Shown piece after piece: positions 8,609-14,663 of a stretch of 64,000 nt of DNA (its first letter is position 1; every line of letters starts with the position of its first letter). The stretch is from NCBI RefSeq assembly GCF_000619825.1, contig NZ_KK211036.1, positions 553,787-617,786 on the forward strand. Direction: 5' to 3'. Under the pieces are notes generated by a model that was given only the letters and a program-made list of their open reading frames with translations, was not told the origin of the DNA and did not search any database. The position numbers were made by a program, and so were the translations under genes. This DNA comes from Prevotella sp. MA2016. GTDB lineage: Bacteria > Bacteroidota > Bacteroidia > Bacteroidales > Bacteroidaceae.

Positions 8609-9075
8609 ACGTCAAAAGTGTTATTTGTTTCTATTTTATTTTCTGTAACGGATATAGACCCGTCTTTAATCCCTTCTTTTATCAAATTGTCGAAGTTTTG
8701 CAAAGTGAGCACATAACCTTTGAGTTCTTCACTTTCCTCATATGTTCTAGTGCCTTTTACTCCTCCATTTCCTAAAATAAGAATCTTGTCAGACAAGCGC
8801 AAGCAATAGAGGCGAATTTTAGATCGGATGACGGGCAATGCAACCACGTGATCATTCATTTTTCCTTCAGGTCTGAAATAGCGTTCTAAAGCGCCAGTAT
8901 CGGCAATCTTGCCTATGAAATTAACTATACGCATCAAATCTGGATTCAATTCTGCATCATCTTTAAATTTGTTGTAGAATTGTTCAAATTCACTATCGGT
9001 TTCTGATAGGAATTGAATTGTATATAAAGTACAATTTTTAGCTTCATTCACTAAGAGGAGTTCTGCTTCGCTCAT
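8605..9075 (-). CDS. RelE/HigB-like toxin of a type II toxin-antitoxin pair
   Basis: 156 residues, longer than the usual 90-110 of RelE toxins. The central block (VVALPVIRSKIRLYCLRLSDKI, then LILGNGGVKGTRTYEES) resembles the RelE/HigB core strands. The first 60 residues and the acidic C-terminal tail are extra. Toxins of this fold usually cleave mRNA on the ribosome; catalytic residues cannot be assigned here by eye. It is followed with a four-base overlap by an XRE antitoxin and preceded by a palindromic operator, which supports the assignment more strongly than the sequence alone. Confidence 0.72.
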   Translation of the reverse strand: MSEAELLLVNEAKNCTLYTIQFLSETDSEFEQFYNKFKDDAELNPDLMRIVNFIGKIADTGALERYFRPEGKMNDHVVALPVIRSKIRLYCLRLSDKILILGNGGVKGTRTYEESEELKGYVLTLQNFDNLIKEGIKDGSISVTENKIETNNTFDV

Positions 9076-9096
9076 GATTGTTACTTATTTTTGTTG

Positions 9097-9134
9097 CAAA
9101 TATACAGTCATTATTTTACTTATAAGTGAAATAA
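9097..9134 (-). promoter_or_regulatory. Autoregulated toxin-antitoxin promoter with 24-bp palindrome
   Basis: TATATTTG on the minus strand (9097-9104) is the -7 box. A palindrome centred on ACTTATAAGT spans 9111-9134, with one mismatched pair over 24 bp. It covers the position expected for the -33 box, so an antitoxin dimer bound here would block RNA polymerase. Confidence 0.65.
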
Positions 9135-9196
9135 TACCACAAATTACGCTTTTTTAACATAATAGTTAGGTACCAAAAGAACTATTATATTCTTTT

Positions 9197-9679
9197 TTAC
9201 TTGATACGTTTTAATATCGCCTGGGGATTGCTGCTGATTTCAGTTAGCATCTGTCCATCTTTACTCAGTTCATAGGTGATGGGCTTTTTACTTTTTACAC
9301 TGACAATAGTCAGCTTATTTCCATCAACAGTGTAGCTGGTGTTGCCACTCGACTGTCCTGTATTAATTCTCATTTTTGCCATCTTGCGATAAAACCATGA
9401 TGCGCCATTGGCTTTGGCTTTATCCTCATCGAATTTTACAATGGTGGTTACGTGAGCTGTTTTGTCATCAACAAACTTTACCGTTCTTTTAGCTGTTATG
9501 GCACTGGTGATAGCTTGGATACCGCTCATTTCTTTTTTGTCAGCCTGCGCCTTTACCTCTTTAATACCTGCAGCAAGCAAATTGTCGCAATGATACACCC
9601 TGCCGACTAGTTGATTCTGTCCGCATACATTTACTACTCCCGTAAAGGCAATAGCAAAAGCTAAAATTATCTTCTTCAT
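9197..9679 (-). CDS. Secreted protein of unknown function
   Basis: 160 residues with a signal peptide (cleavage near VCGQ, about 21). The mature part is Lys-rich, predicted mostly beta-strand, with phrases such as KRTVKFVDDKTAHVTTIVKF and SYTVDGNKLTIVSVKSKKPI that resemble lipocalin-like stress or 'DUF4488-type' Bacteroidetes proteins in style only; I do not recognise the family. It starts 12 bases after the protease gene stop and is probably its operon partner. Confidence 0.65.
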   Translation of the reverse strand: MKKIILAFAIAFTGVVNVCGQNQLVGRVYHCDNLLAAGIKEVKAQADKKEMSGIQAITSAITAKRTVKFVDDKTAHVTTIVKFDEDKAKANGASWFYRKMAKMRINTGQSSGNTSYTVDGNKLTIVSVKSKKPITYELSKDGQMLTEISSNPQAILKRIK

Positions 9680-9691
9680 TTTATTTTTATT

Positions 9692-10867
9692 TCACCAATA
9701 TTCTTTAGATTCGAGCACCACGTGTTTTTTCTGGCCCAGGGGCGTGATGATGTCCAGCTCGTGGCGGGGGGCTTTGTGCAGGGTTTCCTCCTCGTCCCAT
9801 GTGTAATCACGCACGTCGCGACCGTTGATAGCGATAATTGTGTCGCCAATCTCCACACCCGCCTCGTGGGCCTCGCTCGAACGCTTCATGTATGATACTA
9901 CCCAACCGCGACAGATGTCGGTACGGTTGCGCCAGCTATAACCATATATCTTTCCAGTGGGCTCGTCGGCCTTATGACGGCGCAGATACAGCTTCTGGTT
10001 CTTGGCATCGATAATGATGTTATACCTATCCCATACATCGTTACCGATAATACCCAGATAAGGTCGGTTGCCCATCGCCCCCACCCCTTCAGGCACATAG
10101 TCGATATCCGTATAGCGGATGGTGTCGCTGCCTATCAGTATATGGTCGCTCATCATCTCTACCCACGTTTCCAGCGCTTTGTCGCCAATGCCGGCCTGCG
10201 TCATATCTGCCAGATAGCGCTTGCCCTCAATCTTGTCAAGGGCATAATCAGAAACTGCCTTCGCGGTGAAACTCACCGAACCACCACTGCCTGTATCCAT
10301 CAAGTACCAGCCCTTGATTTTCTGGCCACCCAACTGCACTTCGGCCTGCAGCATAATCCGATCATCATCATACTTGATGGGCAACTGCTGATAGCCCTCG
10401 GTATTGGGCACGGTGCTGGTGTACTGTTTCAGATAGCGCTTCTCGAAATTGATTTCGAGCGGATATTTTGAGATATCCTTGATGCCCCAGATGCCATCCG
10501 CATGGCGATTCAAAACATCGCGCAACTTGAATATCGGCACGATTGGATACTGCTGCACCACCGACCCCATCTGCACCTTGGTGCCGTCGGCTATCACCCG
10601 CACCATAGTAGATCCGGCGGCACCACCTGCTCTGGCCTTGCCCACTTGCTGCGGATGCCAGGCCGACTGCGCAAGCGCCACACTGTCGATACCAAAGATA
10701 TTGGCCGCACCAGTATCAAAGAGCGTATTAACATGCACACTGTCGTTGATGGTAGTCTGCAGATAGATATGTCCGTGATACACAAAAGGCATGACATTAT
10801 CACCCCCACTCTGCGCCATCACGCTCAGACTACCTAATGCTAAAATAATGGTTGATAAACACTTCAT
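9692..10867 (-). CDS. Periplasmic retropepsin-like aspartyl protease with C-terminal PDZ domain
   Basis: 391 residues with a signal peptide (about 1-19). Two Asp-Thr-Gly motifs, DTG at 51-53 and DTG at 191-193, mark two aspartyl protease lobes as in pepsin-like or fused retropepsin proteins. A PDZ domain follows at about 318-386 (SEAHEAGVEIGDTIIAINGR). The family is common in Bacteroidetes (annotated 'aspartyl protease family' plus PDZ) and is expected to cleave peptides in the envelope; its substrates are unknown. The gene precedes the small secreted protein at 9197. Its -7 box lies only 10 bp from the end of an inserted IS element, which seems to have replaced the native -33 region. Confidence 0.85.
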   Translation of the reverse strand: MKCLSTIILALGSLSVMAQSGGDNVMPFVYHGHIYLQTTINDSVHVNTLFDTGAANIFGIDSVALAQSAWHPQQVGKARAGGAAGSTMVRVIADGTKVQMGSVVQQYPIVPIFKLRDVLNRHADGIWGIKDISKYPLEINFEKRYLKQYTSTVPNTEGYQQLPIKYDDDRIMLQAEVQLGGQKIKGWYLMDTGSGGSVSFTAKAVSDYALDKIEGKRYLADMTQAGIGDKALETWVEMMSDHILIGSDTIRYTDIDYVPEGVGAMGNRPYLGIIGNDVWDRYNIIIDAKNQKLYLRRHKADEPTGKIYGYSWRNRTDICRGWVVSYMKRSSEAHEAGVEIGDTIIAINGRDVRDYTWDEEETLHKAPRHELDIITPLGQKKHVVLESKEYW

Positions 10868-10896
10868 ATATACACCGTTAGTTATCTATTCGGGTG

Positions 10897-10904
10897 CAAA
10901 GATA
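10897..10904 (-). promoter_or_regulatory. -7 box of the aspartyl protease gene, next to the IS boundary
   Basis: TATCTTTG on the minus strand, 30 bases before the ATG. The IS left end begins at 10914, so the expected -33 position (about 10925-10928) lies inside the element, where no TTTG is seen at the right spacing. Confidence 0.6.
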
Positions 10905-10913
10905 CATAAAAAA

Positions 10914-10944
10914 AGGCAATTATATAGGGTTTGCCCCCAAATAA
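10914..10944 (+). repeat. Left inverted repeat of the IS element
   Basis: Begins AGGCAATTATATAG and matches the inverted right end at 13674-13704 with one mismatch in 14 bases, then more loosely. Confidence 0.6.
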
Positions 10945-10958
10945 TCAGTTATACATAT

Positions 10959-10986
10959 AAAAGTTCAGCTTGCGCTGGACTTTTTT
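10959..10986 (+). terminator. Terminator inside the left end of the IS element
   Basis: AAAAGTTCAGC (10959-10969) pairs with GCTGGACTTTT around a TTGC loop; one pair is G-U. Six T residues follow. It stands between the outer end and the transposase promoter, so it would stop transcription entering from flanking DNA while leaving the internal promoter free. Reverse-direction reading is also possible. Confidence 0.65.
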
Positions 10987-10988
10987 CA

Positions 10989-10996
10989 TATCTTTG
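10989..10996 (+). promoter_or_regulatory. -7 box of the transposase gene
   Basis: TATCTTTG directly after the internal terminator and 26 bases before the ATG at 11022. No ideal -33 box is visible at standard spacing. Confidence 0.5.
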
Positions 10997-11021
10997 CTAT
11001 AGTTTATAAAACGATAGCAAT

Positions 11022-12008
11022 ATGATTGATTTCTCACAGTTCGACAGTCTTATTTCAATGACAATGTACTTCAACAACGAAGATACTTGCAAACAAGCCA
11101 TCATCGAAACACGTTGGGGTGTTGGTGATGCACAAGACGTTGTTTGCCCTTATTGTGGTGAACATCACTGTGTAACTCGCAAGGATGGTAGGTTTCGCTG
11201 CAATCACTGCAAGCGCAATTTTTCTTGCAAGGTTGGCACAATATTCGAGGATAGCAACCTTTCACTTGTAAAGTGGTTCATTGCGATGTACCTCATTTCC
11301 TCACATAAGAAGGGTATTTCTTCTTGCCAACTTGCACGTGACATCAAGGTTACTCAGACTACTGCTTGGCATATGCTCCATAAGGTTCGTGCATTGCTTG
11401 CGCAAGACGATGCCGAAGGCTTCAGTGGCGAGGTTGAATGTGATGAGGTGTACATTGGTGGACGTGAGAAATGGAAGCATCAGTCTATGCGTACACCTAA
11501 CACTCAAGGTCGTTCTACCAAGACGAAGACACCTGTCTTTGGTATGATGGAACGCTCTGAGATTGAGAACGAGGATGGCGAGTTTGAGTTTATGTCCTAT
11601 GTCCGTGCTATGGTTGTGGAGAATACCAATCGTGACACTATCCTTCCCATTATCTCACAGTTCGTTGAAGAAGGTTCTACTGTATTCACAGACGAATTAA
11701 ACTCATACAATCGTCTTGCTGATATGGGTTATAACCATAAGATTTGCAATCACGGCTCATTGCAGTTCGTAATTGACGGTGAAACGTACACCAACAACAT
11801 CGAGGGTTTTTGGAGTCATTTCAGACGTATGATTAGTGGTTGCTATCACGATGTAAGTGACGAGCATTTGCAGTCTTATATTGACGAGGCTGTGTATCGT
11901 TGGAATACAAGAAAAGCGTCCCAATCGGAACGCTTTGAGGATATGTTCAATAAGTCCATTGGACTGATTGTTACTTGGAGTGCATTAAGGCTGTGTGATG
12001 CAGCATAA
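11022..12008 (+). CDS. IS1595 family (ISXO2-like) transposase
   Basis: 328 residues. The N-terminal zinc ribbon has paired CxxC motifs (CPYCGEHHC and CNHCKRNF, about 42-70). A helix-turn-helix region (SCQLARDIKVTQTTAWHMLH) comes next. The DDE catalytic domain begins with GEVECDEVYIGGREKWKH, continues with FTDELNSYNRL, and ends with NNIEGFWSHFRRMISGCYHD, giving an Asp, Asp and final acidic/Asn-type position as expected for ISXO2-like enzymes. Length and motif order are complete, so it may be active. The stop codon directly abuts the stop of the convergent cargo ORF. Confidence 0.92.
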   Translation: MIDFSQFDSLISMTMYFNNEDTCKQAIIETRWGVGDAQDVVCPYCGEHHCVTRKDGRFRCNHCKRNFSCKVGTIFEDSNLSLVKWFIAMYLISSHKKGISSCQLARDIKVTQTTAWHMLHKVRALLAQDDAEGFSGEVECDEVYIGGREKWKHQSMRTPNTQGRSTKTKTPVFGMMERSEIENEDGEFEFMSYVRAMVVENTNRDTILPIISQFVEEGSTVFTDELNSYNRLADMGYNHKICNHGSLQFVIDGETYTNNIEGFWSHFRRMISGCYHDVSDEHLQSYIDEAVYRWNTRKASQSERFEDMFNKSIGLIVTWSALRLCDAA

Positions 12009-13037
12009 TTATTGTCTGAATTTATCGCCACGACCTCTGAACATATCCCAATGATATGCTCCATTAGGGTCGAATTTTCTAAGATTTGCTGCTGTTTGAC
12101 TTGCATCATCATCATTGTACATGTGCATATCATCACTATTGAATTCAGCATCATTCCAATTCCCCTTGCCGTCATTTACCCTTTTACTCCACCCTGCGTA
12201 TGGATTTGGAGTTTGACCTTGCTGTTGTGCATTGTAATTATGAGCATCCCTTTGTGCTTTATCAAAGTACAATGAATATTTACCTTCAGGATGATTCATT
12301 TCAAATCTTCCATAGCCATTATCCATACCAGGATAGTTACCTTGATATGCGGCTTCTTTCAATATCTTCTGTACAGACTCTTTCACGATTCTATGAAGGT
12401 CTGATTCTGTTAATCTAATCAATTTCTTATTCATATTTGTATTTCTTTTATATTGTTTATTTTCAGGCTTTAGCCCTTTGTTATTTTGTAATTTCGTTGA
12501 TGAGTGAAATTCTTTCTCCTTTGCGGCTCTATAAAGGTCTGCAAGTGGGTCTATGTATTTCCCTTTTGTACTCGCTTCCGCAATTGCTTTCGTTAGACCG
12601 TTTATGTATTTTCTTCTGATACATTTACTACTGTATACATATTGAATCACGGTGAATGGTCTACCTATTTGGTCTTGTCCCTCAAACGTTTGTGGTTTGC
12701 ATGGTTCTATTTCACAACCTTCGCAATTTGGCATCCCTTTACAATCTTTCGTCAAATCTTCACCTTCATCAACAAAGACGATAGAGATATTGACGCGGAG
12801 AGCAGGATTCAACCTTTCTACACTATCGCCCAATTCGTTTCTATCACACCATGTCTCTAAATATGTGCCATGATTTGATAGTCTGATTTGTGTGGGCTGC
12901 AAACCTTCGCCTCTATTACTTATCAAATAAAAAGAGTCACCTTTAGTATTTGGTATGAACGATGGTGACTGCGGATATTTGGCACACAACATTTTATATC
13001 GCTGTAGAATTTGACTAATAATATCTGATGCAACCAT
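12009..13037 (-). CDS. IS cargo ORF of unknown function, apparently two reading units joined in frame
   Basis: 342 codons. Residues 1-190 have a Cys-rich patch (KDCKGMPNCEGCEIEPC, about 97-113) and match nothing I know. At residue 202 a second likely start (ATG at 12434) begins MNKKLIRLTESDLHRIVKE, a phrase I recall from uncharacterised proteins of gut bacteriophages; the remaining 141 residues are Asn/Asp/Tyr/Gly-rich and look disordered. The codons just before this ATG are very A/T-rich, like an intergenic leader. The ORF may therefore be two genes whose separating stop was lost, or a downstream gene with its own start. Function unknown. Confidence 0.55.
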   Translation of the reverse strand: MVASDIISQILQRYKMLCAKYPQSPSFIPNTKGDSFYLISNRGEGLQPTQIRLSNHGTYLETWCDRNELGDSVERLNPALRVNISIVFVDEGEDLTKDCKGMPNCEGCEIEPCKPQTFEGQDQIGRPFTVIQYVYSSKCIRRKYINGLTKAIAEASTKGKYIDPLADLYRAAKEKEFHSSTKLQNNKGLKPENKQYKRNTNMNKKLIRLTESDLHRIVKESVQKILKEAAYQGNYPGMDNGYGRFEMNHPEGKYSLYFDKAQRDAHNYNAQQQGQTPNPYAGWSKRVNDGKGNWNDAEFNSDDMHMYNDDDASQTAANLRKFDPNGAYHWDMFRGRGDKFRQ

Positions 13038-13088
13038 ATTTTTAGAGTTTTTTATTAATAAATAGTTTCATATTTAGAAATATATGCG

Positions 13089-13096
13089 TATTTTTG
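13089..13096 (+). promoter_or_regulatory. -7 box of the second IS cargo gene
   Basis: TATTTTTG fits TAnnTTTG and lies 29 bases before the ATG at 13125. Confidence 0.45.
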
Positions 13097-13124
13097 TAGC
13101 CATAAATTATTAAACGATATTGTT

Positions 13125-13661
13125 ATGTATCAGAATTTACAAGTGAATCCTGTTATCAATGACATATGGTGCGTATCATATGAAACTTTACAATTGAACG
13201 AAAATACAAATAGAAGATGCAACGAGACCTTTCCGCAAGGTATACCTAATAATGCTGTGATTATTTACTCATCTTCTGATAATGGGATTGTTGTTCTTGG
13301 ATATTATGTTCTTACTATCCAAAATATAACTGAATCTCATTTATACAATGTGCTGAGAGATTTTTCAATAAATATGAATGGAGTTGACCACCATCAATCA
13401 TTTTTGAACGCTGATTGCTACAAAATTGAAGAATGGGTGTTCGATAATTCTCTAAACAACAAACAACGTCTTTTCCACATCTTTAATAACATAGTATCTT
13501 CAATTGAAGTTAATGGAAGATTAACATTTCTATGGTGTGATAGCGGTTTTAATGAAATAGTTTATTATCCAATAAACAATGATGCCAACGAAAGTTTTTA
13601 TCCATTTGCTGAAAACTATTTCACAATAGCATTCTTTAATATTGCAAATGAGCAACCTTGA
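13125..13661 (+). CDS. IS cargo protein of unknown function
   Basis: 178 residues, Asn- and Ile-rich, with no signal peptide or membrane segment. It has alternating hydrophobic strands (NAVIIYSSSDNGIVVLGYYV, VNGRLTFLWCDSGFNEIVYY), suggesting a small alpha/beta cytoplasmic protein. I do not recognise the family. It has its own promoter and a terminator hairpin that overlaps its stop, and lies 30 bases inside the right end of the IS element, so it probably travels with it. Confidence 0.6.
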   Translation: MYQNLQVNPVINDIWCVSYETLQLNENTNRRCNETFPQGIPNNAVIIYSSSDNGIVVLGYYVLTIQNITESHLYNVLRDFSINMNGVDHHQSFLNADCYKIEEWVFDNSLNNKQRLFHIFNNIVSSIEVNGRLTFLWCDSGFNEIVYYPINNDANESFYPFAENYFTIAFFNIANEQP

Positions 13662-13680
13662 ATGGGCTGCTCATTTATTA
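13648..13680 (+). terminator. Terminator of the second cargo gene, overlapping its stop codon
   Basis: ATGAGCA (13648-13654) pairs with TGCTCAT (13668-13674), with an inner CC/GG pair, followed by TTATTA. The TGA stop at 13659-13661 lies in the loop. It is just inside the right inverted repeat, mirroring the terminator at the left end. Confidence 0.5.
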
Positions 13681-13704
13681 GGGTCTAATTCTATATAGTT
13701 GCCT
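13674..13704 (-). repeat. Right inverted repeat of the IS element
   Basis: Read on the minus strand from 13704 it begins AGGCAACTATATAG and matches the left end (10914) at 13 of 14 bases. Confidence 0.6.
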
Positions 13705-13833
13705 AAATTTATCCGTTTGATAGATGGTGATGAGTTTATTGAGATGTGGCAGGAGTACTACGATAAAATGAGTGACGAAGATAAAAACATGCTTCCCCTA
13801 AAACGCATCTCGTTCTTAGGGAATAATGAATAA
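13699..13833 (+). pseudogene. 3' remnant of a gene cut off by the IS element
   Basis: An open frame of 44 codons running out of the IS right end, ending at TAA 13831-13833, encodes FIRLIDGDEFIEMWQEYY followed by DKMSDEDKNMLPLKRISF. It has no start of its own; an in-frame TAG lies in the inverted repeat just before it. The style, 'LIDGDEF..' near the C-terminus followed by an acidic helix, recalls the tail of Mrr-like restriction endonucleases, but this is a memory-based resemblance. The matching 5' part is not found on the other side of the IS, so the insertion came with, or was followed by, a deletion. Confidence 0.5.
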
Positions 13834-13854
13834 AAGCATTTTTCTTAAAAAATA

Positions 13855-13886
13855 TTTGGAACTTTCAGAAAGAGTTCGTATCTTTG
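13855..13886 (+). promoter_or_regulatory. Consensus promoter of the candidate small RNA
   Basis: TTTG (13855-13858), a 20-bp spacer and TATCTTTG (13879-13886) form a textbook Bacteroidetes promoter. The spacer is 18/20 identical to that of the promoter at 15723-15754. Confidence 0.75.
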
Positions 13887-13892
13887 CAGCGT

Positions 13893-14036
13893 GAAAGGTG
13901 GAACCAAGTAGAGCCACGATGTGCGGAACGGTGGCATGGCTGCAGCAATGCAGAGATGATGAGCAATTCGACCTTGCCGCTTGGTTTCATAAGCATAGCG
14001 CCCATCACTCATTTGAATGGTGGGCGTTTTTATTTT
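13893..14036 (+). ncRNA. Candidate structured small RNA (about 145 nt) with own promoter and terminator
   Basis: Transcription from the promoter at 13855-13886 would start near 13893 and end at the T-run 14027-14036. By eye the RNA folds into a long arm: GAACCAAG (13901-13908) with CTTGGTTTC (13980-13988), then GCGG with CCGC, CAT with AUG, and CTGCA with TGCAG closed by a GCAA tetraloop. The last hairpin, CGCCCA with TGGGCG (13999-14026), plus the T-run is a good intrinsic terminator. A partial copy lies at 14570-14648. An ORF from ATG 13919 (45 codons, including AAWFHKHSAHHSFEWWA) overlaps it, so a small protein is the alternative; the terminator would cut that ORF short. Confidence 0.5.
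13914..14026 (+). repeat. Repeat copy A shared with 14570-14648
   Basis: Shares CCACGATGTGCGG at its start and a block from GCCGCTTGGTTTCATAA through the final hairpin with copy B. The middle 40 or so bases are absent from B. Both copies are in the same orientation and flank the gene at 14030-14485. Confidence 0.65.
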
Positions 14037-14485
14037 ACTGTTTTATATTTGGGTAAAGTAAACTCCATCGGATCTTTAACACGTGTTGCAGTAATGAAGT
14101 TCACAAGCTTTACCTGTTCGCGATTCACCTTCATCTTATAATTGGGATGAATGATAAACTTTGAGACTTCGTCGGTATAGATGAAGCATTCGCCATCGTA
14201 GTAAAGATCCATCTTAAATCTGCTTTTGGGAAAACGCACAAGTTCTTCTGCAGAAACAACCAGACCTTTGGCACCTTTTGAGGCACGCATACAATGCTGT
14301 AACTGCTTGGCACTCATATATAATTGTTCGCAGGCCAACGTTACTCCATTGCTCTGAGCAAACCGCATCATTCGTTCTTCAACATCACCAATACTAAATG
14401 GCTGTATGGCAGAAAATCCTTTCTGCTCTATATCAATCAAAACAGCTGTGATCTGTTCTTCTATCGTTGGCTTATCTGATTCCAT
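14030..14485 (-). CDS. Uncharacterised cytoplasmic protein flanked by direct repeats
   Basis: 151 residues from the ATG at 14485 (MESDKPTIEEQITAVLIDIE). The open frame extends to 14626 but the extra 47 codons run through the promoter and repeat copy B, so the later ATG is preferred; a TATCTTTG box lies 25-32 bases upstream of it. The sequence is mixed alpha/beta, ending KYKTVK, with no signal peptide or membrane segment. I do not recognise the family. Its stop overlaps the T-run of the convergent small-RNA terminator. Confidence 0.6.
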   Translation of the reverse strand: MESDKPTIEEQITAVLIDIEQKGFSAIQPFSIGDVEERMMRFAQSNGVTLACEQLYMSAKQLQHCMRASKGAKGLVVSAEELVRFPKSRFKMDLYYDGECFIYTDEVSKFIIHPNYKMKVNREQVKLVNFITATRVKDPMEFTLPKYKTVK

Positions 14486-14509
14486 ATACTTTCTTAAGCA
14501 AATCGACGA

Positions 14510-14517
14510 CAAAGATA
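14510..14517 (-). promoter_or_regulatory. -7 box of the 151-residue protein gene
   Basis: TATCTTTG on the minus strand, preceded at about 20 bp by TTG (minus strand), 25 bases before the ATG at 14485. Confidence 0.6.
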
Positions 14518-14569
14518 CAACTTTATTTTGAGCCCCACAAGCATCTATCATAAAAAAACAAGAAAAAAT

Positions 14570-14648
14570 CCACGATGTGCGGCGCTCGGCTCGGCCGCTT
14601 GGTTTCATAAACATAGCGCCCAGCACTCATCCGAGTGGTGGGCGCTAT
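14570..14648 (+). repeat. Repeat copy B: partial copy of the small-RNA sequence with a strong hairpin
   Basis: Matches copy A (13914-14026) at both ends but lacks the promoter, the 5' arm and the central part. Its hairpin is stronger: ATAGCGCCCA (14613-14622) pairs perfectly with TGGGCGCTAT (14639-14648), and CACTC with GAGTG inside. No T-run follows on either strand. It sits 16 bases past the stop of the GH43 gene and could stabilise that mRNA's 3' end. Confidence 0.6.
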
Positions 14649-14663
14649 TGTCACAAAACGACG

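Larger units (their letters stand above)
10914..13704. mobile_element. IS1595-family insertion element with two cargo ORFs
   Basis: The element holds an ISXO2/IS1595-type transposase (plus), a 342-codon ORF (minus) and a 178-codon ORF (plus). The ends are imperfect inverted repeats: 10914-10944 and 13704-13674 agree at 13 of the first 14 positions (AGGCAA then TATATAG) and about two thirds of the first 31. Cargo genes are known in IS1595 relatives. The flanking 8-mers do not match, so no target-site duplication supports a simple recent insertion. The interior is clearly more A/T-rich than the neighbouring genes. Confidence 0.7.

Noticed and set aside
10906-13712. Target-site duplication around the IS element
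   Set aside because: The 8-mers beside the inverted repeats (ATAAAAAA and AAATTTAT) are merely A/T-rich and not identical.
14486-14626. Longer N-terminus for the 151-residue protein gene
   Set aside because: The extra codons cross its own -7 box and repeat copy B, so the ATG at 14485 is the better start.
14613-14648. Hairpin of copy B as an intrinsic terminator
   Set aside because: The stem is strong but no T-run follows on either strand.
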